DNA from: AR5 sp041497115
GTDB taxonomy: Bacteria > Methylomirabilota > Methylomirabilia > Rokubacteriales > CSP1-6
DNA: 64,000 nt
Reading direction: 5' to 3'
Assembly: GCA_041497115.1 (NCBI GenBank)
Contig: JBGQFW010000003.1
Location: 1 to 64,000 of the forward strand
The notes beneath the pieces are model-generated. The model saw only the letters and a list, made by a program, of their open reading frames with translations. It was not told the DNA's origin and searched no databases. Below, piece by piece: positions 32,698 to 42,373 of this stretch (its first letter is position 1; each line of letters starts with the position of its first letter). Made by a program: the position numbers and the translations under genes.

Positions 32698-32706
32698 CGG
32701 CAGCCG

Positions 32707-33093
32707 TCAGACGCTGGCGATCGCCTCGATCTCGATGCGGGCGCCGCGCGGGAAGTCCTTGACGGATACGGTCGAGCGCGCGGGCGGCACGTCGCCGACG
32801 TGCTTGCGGTAGACCTCGTTCATCGCCGCGAAATCGGCGAAGTCCACGAGGAACACCGTCGTCTTCACGATCCGGCCGAGGCCGCTGCCGCTCGCTTCCA
32901 GGATGGCCTTGATATTGCGGAAGACCTGCTCGGTCTGCTCCTCGATCGTCGTGCCGACGACCTCGCCGGCCGGGGAGAGCGGGAGCTGGCCGGAGACGAA
33001 GACGAAGTCGCCGCAGCGGATGGCCTGCGAGTAGGGCGCGCCCTGGAACGGCGCCGGCGCCTTGTCGGTGCGGACGGCGGACTTGGTGGGCAT
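32707..33093 (-). CDS. RidA family protein (YjgF/enamine-imine deaminase)
   Basis: 128 aa. Conserved pattern: GAPYSQAIRCGDFVFVSGQLPL, EQTEQVFRNIKAILEASGS, and C-terminal PPARSTVSVKDFPRGARIEIEAIA, which holds the Arg that binds carboxylates in true RidA and the Glu near the end. Hydrolyses reactive enamines and imines released by PLP enzymes. One-nt overlap with the upstream amidase gene, so co-translated; the pairing suggests removal of an amine- or imine-type product. Confidence 0.93.
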   Translation of the reverse strand: MPTKSAVRTDKAPAPFQGAPYSQAIRCGDFVFVSGQLPLSPAGEVVGTTIEEQTEQVFRNIKAILEASGSGLGRIVKTTVFLVDFADFAAMNEVYRKHVGDVPPARSTVSVKDFPRGARIEIEAIASV

Positions 33094-34502
33094 CAGGGCG
33101 CCGGCTCGATCGGCGTGGGCAGGCCGTGGCGCGCCTCGATCACCTCGGCGGCGTCGAGCGTGAGGTCCTCCCGGTAGCGCGCGCCGATGACCTGCACGCC
33201 CTGCGGCAGGCCGCCGGCGCGGCCGACCGGCACCGCGGTGGCCGGCAGGCCCAGCAGGTTGACGGCCAGCAGCAGCCGCTGGGCGACGTAGACCGCGGTG
33301 GCGCGGGCGAGGCTCGTCGTGTCGAAGCCGACCTCGAACGGCGGCTCCGTCGAGACGGGGCCGACCACCAGCGGGTAGCGCTCGAGGAAGAGCATCCAGT
33401 CGCGCACGTGCCGCGTGCGCTCGGCGAGCGCCTTCATGTAGCCGGCGAGGTCCACGTCGGGGGTGCCCGCCAGCGTGAAGTCGAGCGAGCGGTTGATGTC
33501 GCTTCCACCGTGCTTGCGGATGTAGGGCTGGGTCACGTGGCGCATCTCGTTGACCACGATCGTCGACCAGCACACCGCGGCGCCGGCCACGTCGGGCGGC
33601 TCCACCTCCTCGACGGCGTAGCCGGCGGCGGCCAGCGCCGCGCCCGCCGCGCGCACGGCGGCGGCGACGTCGGGATGCACGCCGAGCCCCGACGGGTTCA
33701 CGCTCAGCGCCACCCGGATCGGCCGCGCGACGGGCGGTCCCTCGAGCGGCGCCGGCGCCCACCACGGATCGCGCGGATCGCGCGCGGCCATGGCGGCCAG
33801 CCCGAGCCGCACGTCGGCCACGCGCCGCGCGAGCGGACCCTGCACCGACATGAGCTGCATGCCCACCGGCCGCTCCTCCGTCACGGTGGCGTTGTAGCCG
33901 GCGACGCGTCCCAGCGTGGGGCGGATGCCGGCCACGCCGCAGCAGTAGGCGGGATAGCGCACGGAGCCGCCGAGATCGTTGCCGTGGCCGAGCGGCGCGA
34001 TGCCGACGGCCAGCGCCGCCGCGCAGCCGCCGCTCGAGCCGCCGGGCGTGCGGTCGCGGTGCCAGGGGTTGAAGGTGCGGCCGCGCAGGTCGTTGTCGGT
34101 GTGCCAGCGCAGGCTGAAGGCCGGCGTGTTGGTGCGCCCGACGATCACCGCGCCGGCGCGCTGCCAGGCCGCCACCGGCGGGCTGTCGATCTTCGCGATC
34201 ACGTCGCGGAAGGCGACGACGCCGTTGGTCGTCGCCTGCCCCTCCTGGTCCACGTTCTCCTTGATCGTCACCGGCACGCCGTGCAGCCGCCCGGGCGTCT
34301 CGCCACGGCGCAGCGCGGCGTCGGCGCGATCGGCAGCGGCCAGCGCCGCCTCGGCCAGCACCACCGTGACGGCGTTGAGCTTCGGGTTCACCGCCTGAAG
34401 GCGCGCCAGCACCGACTGCGTCGCCTCGCGGCTCGAGATCTTTCCCGTGCGAATGGCGGCGGCCAGGGCCGTCGCGTCCCAGCGCCAGAGCTCTGCGTCC
34501 AT
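33093..34502 (-). CDS. Amidase signature family protein
   Basis: 469 aa. Ser-cis-Ser-Lys triad region visible: Lys in GVPVTIKENVDQEG (about residue 80), cis-Ser and Ser in TPGGSSGGCAAALAVG (about residues 150-165), and GGSVRYPAYCCGVAG. Cytoplasmic hydrolase of amides; specificity unknown. GAGGAGA lies 9 nt upstream of the ATG, and a TAAGAT hexamer precedes it. Forms an operon with RidA and diverges from the ABC importer operon. Confidence 0.93.
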   Translation of the reverse strand: MDAELWRWDATALAAAIRTGKISSREATQSVLARLQAVNPKLNAVTVVLAEAALAAADRADAALRRGETPGRLHGVPVTIKENVDQEGQATTNGVVAFRDVIAKIDSPPVAAWQRAGAVIVGRTNTPAFSLRWHTDNDLRGRTFNPWHRDRTPGGSSGGCAAALAVGIAPLGHGNDLGGSVRYPAYCCGVAGIRPTLGRVAGYNATVTEERPVGMQLMSVQGPLARRVADVRLGLAAMAARDPRDPWWAPAPLEGPPVARPIRVALSVNPSGLGVHPDVAAAVRAAGAALAAAGYAVEEVEPPDVAGAAVCWSTIVVNEMRHVTQPYIRKHGGSDINRSLDFTLAGTPDVDLAGYMKALAERTRHVRDWMLFLERYPLVVGPVSTEPPFEVGFDTTSLARATAVYVAQRLLLAVNLLGLPATAVPVGRAGGLPQGVQVIGARYREDLTLDAAEVIEARHGLPTPIEPAP

Positions 34503-34566
34503 GCTCGCCGTCTCCTCGAGACCGAAGTGGTCGCGATCTTAGCATCCCCCTCCGAGGGCGGGCGCG

Positions 34567-34596
34567 TTGACAAGGTCGCACGGGCTGGGGTATGTC
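34567..34596 (+). promoter_or_regulatory. Promoter of the peptide-type ABC importer
   Basis: Perfect -35 TTGACA (34567-34572), 18-nt spacer, weak -10 TATGTC (34591-34596). The leader of about 45 nt carries GGAGGAG before the ATG at 34650, so this highly translated first gene has a conventional leader. Confidence 0.55.
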
Positions 34597-34649
34597 TTGG
34601 CCCACCGCACACCGCCGTGTCAGCCCGGTCCGCTTCGAGGAGGAGCCCA

Positions 34650-36236
34650 ATGAGCCCATCGCGACGTGTTCTCGCTCTCGCCGCTCTCGTGCTCGCCGCC
34701 GTCGTCGCTGTCGCCGCTCCGGCCGCCGCGGCCGAGAGCACGCTGCGCGTGGTGATGCACTCGGACCTCAAGATCCTCGACCCCATCTGGACCACCGCCT
34801 ACATCGTGCGCAACCACGGCTACATGATCTACGACACGCTCTTCGCGATGGACGCCAAGGGCGAGATCAAGCCGCAGATGGTGGACAAGTACGACCTGAG
34901 CGCGGACAAACTCACCTACACGATGCACCTGCGCGACGGCCTGCTCTGGCACGACGGCAAGCCGGTGACCGCCGAGGACTGCGTGGCGTCCATCAAGCGG
35001 TGGGCGGCCAAGGACTCGATGGGCCAGAAGATGATGGGGTTCGTCAAGGAGATGCAGGTCGTCGACGCCCGCACCTTCAAGGTCACCCTCACCGCGCCGA
35101 CCGGCCTCGTGCTGGGGGCGCTCGGCAAGCCGTCCTCCAACGTGCCGTTCATGATGCCCAAGCGGGTGGCCGACACCGATCCCAACACGCAGATCGCCGA
35201 CTTCACCGGCTCCGGCCCCTTCGTGTTCAAGAAGGACGAGTGGAAGCCCGGCGACAAGACCGTCTACGTGAAGTTCGACAAGTACAAGCCGCGGCCGGAG
35301 CCGGCCTCGGGGCTGGCCGGCGGCAAGGTGGTGAAGGTGGACCGCGTGGAGTGGAAGGCGATCCCCGACCACCAGACGGCGATGAACGCGCTGCTGGCCG
35401 GCGAGGTGGACATGCTGGAAGCGCCGCCGCACGACCTCTATCCGGTGCTCAAAGCCGACCCCAACGTGCGCCTGTTCACCGCCAACCCGCTCGGCAACCA
35501 ATTCACGTTCCGGTTCAACACGCTCCACAAGCCCTTCGACAACGTGAAGATCCGCCAGGCGGTGATGTACGCGTTCAACCAGGAGGAGTTCCTCAAGGCC
35601 GTCATCGGCGACCCCGCCTATTACAAGACATGCAAGTCGTTCTTCCCGTGCGGCTCGCCCAACTTCACGAGCAAAGGGATGGACGGCGGTCTGCTCGAGT
35701 CCAACATGACGAAGGCCAAGGCCCTCCTCAAGGAGGGCGGCTACGACGGCACCCCGGTGGTGCTCATGCACTCGACCGACCTGGCGGTGCTGAACAACCT
35801 GGCCCCCGTGGCAAAGTCGCTCATGGAGAAGGCCGGCATGAAGGTGGACATGCAGGACATGGACTGGCAGACGCTGGTCGCGCGCCGGGCCAAGCGCGAG
35901 CCGATCGCGGCGGGCGGCTGGAACGCCTTCCTGACCTCCTGGGTGGCTGCCGACATCCTCGATCCGGTCATGGCCGGCTTCTTCAACGCCTCGTGCGAGA
36001 AGGCGATGTTCGGCTGGCCGTGCGACAAGGACATCGAGGGGCTGCGCGACGCCTACGCCCGCGAGACCAGCGTGCCCAAGCAGAAGCAGATCGCCGAGGC
36101 GGTGCAGCTGCGCGCCATCCAGTACCCGACCCACGTGCCGCTCGGGCAGTGGTACGGGGCGTTCGCGCTGCGCAAGAACGTGGACGGCGTCCTCGAGGCG
36201 CCGGTCACCGTGTTCTGGAACGTCACCAAGAAGTAG
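34650..36236 (+). CDS. ABC transporter substrate-binding protein, family 5 (peptide/nickel type)
   Basis: 528 aa. Signal peptide residues 1-27 (basic start, LALAALVLAAVVAVAAPAAA). The SBP_bac_5 fold is clear: STLRVVMHSDLKILDPIWTT, LRDGLLWHDGKPVTAEDCVASIKRW and FNTLHKPFDNVKIRQAVMYAF. Two Cys pairs (CKSFFPCG and CEKAMFGWPC) could form disulfides in the periplasm. Captures peptides or other small solutes for the permeases downstream. Exact ligand unknown. A strong 12-bp hairpin separates it from the permease genes. Confidence 0.94.
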   Translation: MSPSRRVLALAALVLAAVVAVAAPAAAAESTLRVVMHSDLKILDPIWTTAYIVRNHGYMIYDTLFAMDAKGEIKPQMVDKYDLSADKLTYTMHLRDGLLWHDGKPVTAEDCVASIKRWAAKDSMGQKMMGFVKEMQVVDARTFKVTLTAPTGLVLGALGKPSSNVPFMMPKRVADTDPNTQIADFTGSGPFVFKKDEWKPGDKTVYVKFDKYKPRPEPASGLAGGKVVKVDRVEWKAIPDHQTAMNALLAGEVDMLEAPPHDLYPVLKADPNVRLFTANPLGNQFTFRFNTLHKPFDNVKIRQAVMYAFNQEEFLKAVIGDPAYYKTCKSFFPCGSPNFTSKGMDGGLLESNMTKAKALLKEGGYDGTPVVLMHSTDLAVLNNLAPVAKSLMEKAGMKVDMQDMDWQTLVARRAKREPIAAGGWNAFLTSWVAADILDPVMAGFFNASCEKAMFGWPCDKDIEGLRDAYARETSVPKQKQIAEAVQLRAIQYPTHVPLGQWYGAFALRKNVDGVLEAPVTVFWNVTKK

Positions 36237-36247
36237 CCGGCTCCCGG

Positions 36248-36275
36248 GGCTCCCGCCGCCCGCGCGGCGGGAGCC
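36248..36275 (+). promoter_or_regulatory. 12-bp perfect hairpin between binding-protein and permease genes
   Basis: GGCTCCCGCCGC-ccgc-GCGGCGGGAGCC forms a perfect 12-bp stem with a 4-nt loop. It ends 9 nt before the permease start and contains the GGGAG that would serve as its ribosome binding site. It can stabilise the upstream message, attenuate transcription, or limit permease translation, as known for intergenic hairpins that keep binding proteins in excess over membrane subunits. Confidence 0.75.
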
Positions 36276-36284
36276 GCCACCCGC

Positions 36285-37226
36285 ATGCTTGGCTACATCG
36301 GGCGCCGCCTCCTCGCCACCATTCCCGTCATGGCGGTGGTGGCGGTCGTCGTCTTCCTGCTCCTGCGCCTGACCACCGGCGACCCCGCCGCCATCATCGC
36401 CGGCGACAACGCCACCTCGGCGGACGTCGCCGCCATCCGGACCCGGCTGGGGCTCGACCGGCCCCTCGTCACGCAGTTCGTGATCTGGATCGGCCGCCTG
36501 CTGCGGGGCGATTTCGGTGAGTCGTTCTTCTTCAAGAAGCAGGTGAGCGCGCTGATCCTCGAGCGCGTGGAGCCGACGCTGGCGCTCGCCTCCAGTACGA
36601 TCGTGCTGACGGTGGCGCTGGCGATCCCGCTCGGCGTGCTCGCGGCGTGGCGCCGGGGCACCTGGCTCGATCGGGTGGTGATGGGCTTCTCCGTGCTCGG
36701 CTTCTCGGTGCCGGTGTTCGTCATCGGCTACCTGCTCATCTACCTGTTCGCCATCGAGCTCGCCTGGCTACCGGTGCAGGGGTACCAGCGCGTGAGTGAC
36801 GGCCTCGGCGGCTTCCTGGAGCGGCTGATCCTGCCCAGCGTGACGCTGGCGGTCGTGTTCGTGGCGCTCATCGCGCGCATCACGCGGGCCAGCGTGCTGG
36901 AGGTCCTCAACGCCGACTACGTGCGGACCGCGCGCGCCAAGGGGCTGGCCGAGCTGCCGGTGCTGGTGCGCCACGTGCTGCGCAACGCGGCGGTGCCCAT
37001 CGTGACCGTCATCGGCGTCGGCATCGCGGTGCTGATCGGCGGGGTGGTCGTGACCGAGTCGGTCTACGCCATCCCCGGCCTCGGCCGTCTCACCGTGGAC
37101 GCCGTGCTGGCGCGCGACTACCCGACCGTGCAGGCGGTGATCCTGGTCTTCTCGGTCGTCTACGTGCTGATCAACCTGCTCGTGGACCTCTCCTACACGT
37201 TCCTCGACCCGCGAATCCGCTATTGA
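36285..37226 (+). CDS. ABC transporter permease (DppB type)
   Basis: 313 aa, six predicted membrane helices. N-terminal MLGYIGRRLLATIPVMAVVAVVVFLLLRL and the TGDPAAIIAGDNAT segment are typical of DppB/OppB proteins; the EAA loop reads YVRTARAKGLAELPVLVRHVLRNA. Forms the translocation channel with the next gene. Translated behind a strong hairpin. Confidence 0.95.
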   Translation: MLGYIGRRLLATIPVMAVVAVVVFLLLRLTTGDPAAIIAGDNATSADVAAIRTRLGLDRPLVTQFVIWIGRLLRGDFGESFFFKKQVSALILERVEPTLALASSTIVLTVALAIPLGVLAAWRRGTWLDRVVMGFSVLGFSVPVFVIGYLLIYLFAIELAWLPVQGYQRVSDGLGGFLERLILPSVTLAVVFVALIARITRASVLEVLNADYVRTARAKGLAELPVLVRHVLRNAAVPIVTVIGVGIAVLIGGVVVTESVYAIPGLGRLTVDAVLARDYPTVQAVILVFSVVYVLINLLVDLSYTFLDPRIRY

Positions 37227-38083
37227 GGCGGCCGGCGAACCGCAGCACCGTGCTCGGGACCGCCATCATGGCGGCGGTCGTGGCGGTGGCCGTGCTGGCG
37301 CCCCTGCTGGCGACCACCGATCCCACGCAGATCGATCCGGCCGTGCGCAACCGCCGGCCCGGCACCGAGCTGACGATCCGCGACGACGAGGGGCGGCCCC
37401 GCGTCTTCCGCTTCTGGATGGGCACCGACACGCTGGGGCGCGACGTCTATAGCCGCGTGGTGTACGGCGCGCGCATCTCGCTGATCGTGGGCGTGACGGT
37501 GGCGGTGGTGAGCGCGCTGGCCGGGCTCGTCATCGGCCTGCTCGCCGGCTACCTGCGCTGGCTCGACGGCATCGTCATGCGCGTGATGGACGGGCTCATG
37601 GCCATCCCGGCCATCCTGCTCGCCATCGGCCTGGTGGCGGTCTCGCGGGCGGGGCTGCGCAGCGTCATCCTCGCGCTCGTCATCCCCGAGGTGCCGCGCG
37701 TGGTGCGGCTGGTGCGCGCCCTCGTGCTCTCGCTGCGCGAGGAGCCCTACGTGGAGGCGGCGGTGGCGCTGGGCGCGCGCACGCCCGCGCTGCTGGTCCG
37801 CCACGTGCTGCCCAACACGCTGGCGCCGCTCATCGTGCAGGCGACGTTCGGCTGCGCGTCGGCGATCCTCCTGGAGGCGATCCTGTCCTTCCTCGGCGTG
37901 GGCATTCCGTCGGAGACGCCGACGTGGGGCAACATCATGGCGGAGGGACGCGCGCTGTTCCGCATCTTCCCCCACAACATCCTGTTCCCCGGCGTGTTCC
38001 TGGCCGTCACGGTGCTCGGCGTCAACATGCTGGGCGACGGCCTGCGTGACATGCTCGACCCGCGCGTGCGCAAGCGGCTCTGA
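37223..38083 (+). CDS. ABC transporter permease (DppC type)
   Basis: 286 aa from a TTG that overlaps the DppB stop (TTGA). Downstream GTG or ATG starts would truncate the first helix. Membrane helices begin at MAAVVAVAVLAPLLA, followed by a loop with MGTDTLGRDVYSRVVYGARISL, the usual DppC signature, and an EAA loop EAAVALGARTPALLVRHVLPN. Genes for the two ATPases (DppD/DppF) are not in the window and must be supplied from elsewhere. Confidence 0.93.
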   Translation: MRRPANRSTVLGTAIMAAVVAVAVLAPLLATTDPTQIDPAVRNRRPGTELTIRDDEGRPRVFRFWMGTDTLGRDVYSRVVYGARISLIVGVTVAVVSALAGLVIGLLAGYLRWLDGIVMRVMDGLMAIPAILLAIGLVAVSRAGLRSVILALVIPEVPRVVRLVRALVLSLREEPYVEAAVALGARTPALLVRHVLPNTLAPLIVQATFGCASAILLEAILSFLGVGIPSETPTWGNIMAEGRALFRIFPHNILFPGVFLAVTVLGVNMLGDGLRDMLDPRVRKRL

Positions 38084-39457
38084 ATGAGCGCCAACACCGC
38101 CGAGGTCGTGATCTGCGGCGCCGGCATCGCCGGCATCGCCGCCGCCTACCACCTGGCCGTCCGCCGCGGCCTCACCGACGTCGTGATCGTGGACGAGCGC
38201 CCGCCCCTCTCGCTCACGAGCGACAAGTCCGCCGAGTGCTATCGCAACTGGTGGCCGGGGCCGGGCGACGACATGGTGGCGCTCATGAACCGTAGCATCG
38301 ACCTGCTCGAGGAGCTGGCGCGCGAGAGCGGCAACGTCTTCCGCATGAACCGGCGCGGCTACCTCTTCGCGACGGCCGATCCCGCGCGGGTGCCCCGCTT
38401 CGTGCGCGCCGCCGAGGAGGCGGCCGCCCGCGGCGTCGGCCCGGCGCGGCGGCACGACGGTCCCGGCAGCGAGTACCGCCCGTCGCCGGCGGAGGGATTC
38501 GAGGGCGAGCCCGCCGGCACCGACGTGATCACCGACCGCTCGGTCATCCGCCGTCACCTCGGCTACCTGGCCGAGGACACCGTGGCGGTGATGCACGCGC
38601 GGCGCTGCGGCTGGTTCAGCGGCCAGCAGCTCGGCATGTACATGCTGGAGCGCGCGCGCGACAAGGGCGTGCGGCTGCTCGAGGGCAGCGTGCAGGGGGT
38701 CGAGACGTCAGGTGGCCGCGTGACCGGCGTGCGGGTCGCCGCGGCGGGTGGCAGCCGCACGCTGGCCACGCCGCGCTTCGTGGCGGCGGCGGGCCCGTTC
38801 ACGAAGCGCGTGGCCGGGCTGCTCGGTGTCGAGCTGCCGCTCTTCTGCGAGCAGCACGCCAAGGCCGCCTTCGACGACGCGCTCGGCGCGCTGCCGCGCT
38901 GGGCGCCGATGACGATCTGGACCGACCCGATGCGGCTGGCGTGGTCCGACGACGAGCGCGCCGAGCTGGCCGGCTCCGAGCACCGCCACCTGCTCGACGA
39001 GTTTCCCGGCGGCGTGCACGGACGGCCGGAGGGCGCCGGCGAGAGCCGGAGCGTGCTCCTCGTCTGGACGTACGACGCTCGGCCGACGGAGCCGCGCTTC
39101 CCGCTCGAGTTCGATCCGCTCTACGGCGAGATCCTCATCCGCGGGATGTCGCGGATGGTGCCGGCGTTCGCCGGCTACGTGCCGCGGCTGCCCCGCGCGT
39201 TCGTAGACGGCGGCTACTACACGCGCACGCGCGAGAATCGCTTCCTGGCCGGGCCGCTGCCGGTGGAGGGCGCGTTCGTGCTGGGCGCGCTCTCCGGCTA
39301 CGGCCTCATGTCCTCCAACGGCGCCGCCGACCTGCTGGCCGACCACGTCACCGGCCGCGCGCTGCCGCGCTACGCGCCGGCGTTCCGCCTCGAGCGCTAC
39401 GCCGATCCCGCCTACGTCGCCCAGCTCGCCCGCTGGGGCGACGACGGCCAGCTCTAG
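38084..39457 (+). CDS. FAD-dependent oxidoreductase (DAO/sarcosine-dimethylglycine oxidase-like)
   Basis: 457 aa. N-terminal dinucleotide motif GAGIAGIAAAYHLA (residues 12-25) and VIVDERPPLSLTSDKSAECYRNWWPG, where related DAO enzymes bind FAD covalently or tightly. C-terminal LSGYGLMSSNGAADLLADHV completes the FAD site. Likely oxidises a secondary amine or N-methylated amino acid. It begins right after the DppC stop (TGAATG), so import and oxidation of one substrate are probably linked. Convergent with PhnE, stops overlapping by 4 nt. Confidence 0.9.
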   Translation: MSANTAEVVICGAGIAGIAAAYHLAVRRGLTDVVIVDERPPLSLTSDKSAECYRNWWPGPGDDMVALMNRSIDLLEELARESGNVFRMNRRGYLFATADPARVPRFVRAAEEAAARGVGPARRHDGPGSEYRPSPAEGFEGEPAGTDVITDRSVIRRHLGYLAEDTVAVMHARRCGWFSGQQLGMYMLERARDKGVRLLEGSVQGVETSGGRVTGVRVAAAGGSRTLATPRFVAAAGPFTKRVAGLLGVELPLFCEQHAKAAFDDALGALPRWAPMTIWTDPMRLAWSDDERAELAGSEHRHLLDEFPGGVHGRPEGAGESRSVLLVWTYDARPTEPRFPLEFDPLYGEILIRGMSRMVPAFAGYVPRLPRAFVDGGYYTRTRENRFLAGPLPVEGAFVLGALSGYGLMSSNGAADLLADHVTGRALPRYAPAFRLERYADPAYVAQLARWGDDGQL

Positions 39458-40190
39458 ACGAGACGGGCGCGCACGCGCGAGCTCACCGTGTCCACGACGA
39501 CGACCATCGCGATCATCACGAGCAGCGCGGTGGAGGCGGCCGGATAGTCGATCATCCGCAGATAGGTTTGCAGGTAGAAGCCGATGCCGCCCGCGCCGAC
39601 GAACCCCAGCACCGTCGCCGCCCGGATGTTGGACTCGAGCCGGTAGAGGACGTAGGAGAGGAAGAGCGGCAGCACCTGCGGCAGCACGCCGTAGCGCAGG
39701 ACTTGCAGGCGGGTGGCGCCGGTGGCGGTGATGGCGTCCACCGGTCCCGGCTCGATGCCCTCGATCGCCTCCGAGTAGAGCTTGGCCAGCGAGGTGGTGG
39801 TGTAGGCGACGACGGCGAGGACGCCGGGGAAGGGGCCGAGACCGACCGCCGCCACGAAGATCAGCGCGTAGACGAGCGTGTCCACGCTGCGGAACAGGTT
39901 CAGCACGGTGCGGGCGGGATAGAACAGGGGCGCCGGCGCCACGTTGCGCGCCGACACGAAGCCGAGTGGCAGCGCCAGCACGGCGGCGGTCGCGGTGCCG
40001 AGCAGCGCGATCTCCACCGTCGTCACCGCGCCGGCCACGGCCGCCGGGAACACGCGAACGTCCGGCGGCAGCATGCGCCGCAGGAAGTCGAGGATCCACG
40101 GCAGCCCGCGCGCCAGCCGCACCGGGTCGGCGCCGGTGTCCCACGCGAGCCAGCCCAGCACGGCCAGCGCGACGAAGACCGCCGCCCGCC

Positions 40191-40194
<4 letters not shown>
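39454..40194 (-). CDS. phnE: Phosphonate-type ABC transporter permease
   Basis: 246 aa. Membrane helices separated by the EAA-type loop AITATGATRLQVLRYGVLPQVLP and closing LESNIRAATVLGFVGAGGIGF, the PhnE signature. Last gene of a PhnD-PhnC-PhnE order, overlapping PhnC by 4 nt. No phosphonate-degradation genes (C-P lyase, phnX, phnW) are near, so the cargo may be phosphonate, phosphite or another anion. Confidence 0.9.
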
Positions 40195-40931
<737 letters not shown>

Positions 40932-40966
40932 CGGCGGCTCGACGCGGGCGGCGGCGGGCGCGGCGT

Positions 40967-41845
40967 TCAGCGCGATCGGAGGTCCAGGAGCTCGACGGCC
41001 GCCCGCACCGGGTCGTAGTCGCGATCCTCGGCGGGCGCGAAGCCGTCGATCTCGTAGAGGCGCTTGAGGAGGTCGGCGTAGGCGGGCGCCTTGATCTGCA
41101 GCAGCGCCGCCCGCACGCGCGCGAACAGCGCGGGGTCGAGCCCCTCGCGGGCGGCGATGCCGGCCTCGGGGATCTCCCCCGTCTCCGCCACGACCACGAT
41201 GCGCTCGCGCTCGGCGGGGTCTTTCAGGTATTGCTCGCGCGCGAGGTCGAACGACGCGATGGCGTCCACGTGGCCGTTGAGGAGCGCGCGCATGCTGGCG
41301 TCGTGGGCGCCCGAGAAGACGACCTCCCGGAAGAACGTCCGGGGGTCGCGGTTCTTCACGAGCCCGCGCTGGATCAGCAGCACCATCGGGTAGGTGTAGC
41401 CCGACGACGAGGTGGGGTCCACGAAGGCCATCGTCCGGCCGCGCAGCTGCTCGAGGGTCCGGATGCCGGAGTCCCGGCGCACGTAGATGCGCGCGGTGAA
41501 CGAGGACTTGCCGTGCCAGACGTTGCGCGCGACGATCGTGGCCTTCGCCTCGCGGCTGGCCCGCACGTAGCCGACCGGGTGCACGAAGGCGAGATCGGCG
41601 GTGTGGTTGCGCAGCGCCTCGATGACGGCGGCATAGTCGGAGGCGACGGTGACGCGCACCGGCACCCCGACCAGCCGGCCGAGGACGCGGCCGAACTCGT
41701 CGCCGGTCGCCAGCAGGTCGGTCGGCTTCTGCGAGGGCGTGAGCACCAGGTGCAGCGCGGGCTCGGCGGCGGACGCCGGGGGGGCGCCGCCCGGCGTCGC
41801 CACGGCGAGCGCGAGCGCGGTCACGAGGGTCGTCAGCGCGCGCAT
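40967..41845 (-). CDS. phnD: Phosphate/phosphite/phosphonate ABC transporter substrate-binding protein
   Basis: 292 aa. Signal peptide residues 1-27 (TLVTALALAVATPGGAPPASAA). The PhnD-like fold is recognised by LVLTPSQKPTDL, DYAAVIEALRNHTADLAFVHPVGYVRA and MAFVDPTSSSGYTYP, the serine-rich anion-binding helix start. Periplasmic receptor. The ATG at 41845 lies about 10 nt from a TATATC hexamer, with no ribosome binding site. Ligand not certain. Confidence 0.9.
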   Translation of the reverse strand: MRALTTLVTALALAVATPGGAPPASAAEPALHLVLTPSQKPTDLLATGDEFGRVLGRLVGVPVRVTVASDYAAVIEALRNHTADLAFVHPVGYVRASREAKATIVARNVWHGKSSFTARIYVRRDSGIRTLEQLRGRTMAFVDPTSSSGYTYPMVLLIQRGLVKNRDPRTFFREVVFSGAHDASMRALLNGHVDAIASFDLAREQYLKDPAERERIVVVAETGEIPEAGIAAREGLDPALFARVRAALLQIKAPAYADLLKRLYEIDGFAPAEDRDYDPVRAAVELLDLRSR

Positions 41846-41873
41846 CGCCGGTGAGGATATAACATTGGGGCTC

Positions 41874-42011
41874 GTGCGCGAGACTCTCATCGTGGACCGG
41901 GACGCCGTCGGCGTGACGGACGTGCTGTCCAAGCCGGTGCGCTACGAAGATCTGGTAACGGCGATCGGGCGCGCCATCGGCCCCCCGGAGGGCGGCCCTC
42001 GGGAGAGTTGA
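41874..42011 (+). pseudogene. Response-regulator receiver domain, C-terminal fragment
   Basis: About 45 codons reading RETLIVDRDAVGVTDVLSKP then VRYEDLVTAIGRAIG. The LSKPVRYEDLV-AIG part matches the last beta strand and helix of CheY-like receivers, with the conserved Lys-Pro. The phosphoacceptor Asp and first three-quarters of the domain are missing, and nothing upstream continues it. Most likely a decayed remnant; a tiny expressed protein is less likely. Confidence 0.45.
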
Positions 42012-42046
42012 CCCGGGCCCCGTCTTTGGTGACAATCCCCGGTGCC

Positions 42047-42355
42047 GTGTCCACGACCCCCACGGTGCGGAAGAGCAAGGCGAGCGCGACGCCGCGTCGC
42101 CGGCGCGCGTCCGAGCGCGCCGCGGCGCACGCGAAGATCGTGCGGCTGGTCCCGCGCCGGCTCGTCGAGCGCGTCGCGCGCGCGCTGGCCGGCCAGCCGG
42201 GGGGCGGCTGCGTCAAGTGCGGCAGCCTCTACATCGAGATCGAGCCCGCCTTCATCCACTGCCGCTACTGCGGCAGCCTCTCGCGCATCCGCGGCGCCTC
42301 GCTCCTCGCCCAGGAGGAGTACGAGATGCGCTCGGGCCTGCGCCTGGCGTCCTGA
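42047..42355 (+). CDS. Small zinc-ribbon protein, hypothetical
   Basis: About 102 aa. Basic N-terminal half (RKSKASATPRRRRASERAAA) followed by a helix KIVRLVPRRLVERVARALAG and a zinc ribbon with CVKCGSLYIEIEP and HCRYCGSLSRI. The start is uncertain: GTG at 42047 is used; GTG at 42029 and TTG at 42008, which overlaps the previous fragment's stop, are alternatives. Could bind nucleic acid; function unknown. Confidence 0.65.
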   Translation: MSTTPTVRKSKASATPRRRRASERAAAHAKIVRLVPRRLVERVARALAGQPGGGCVKCGSLYIEIEPAFIHCRYCGSLSRIRGASLLAQEEYEMRSGLRLAS

Positions 42356-42373
42356 CCCGACGCTGATCGGTCC

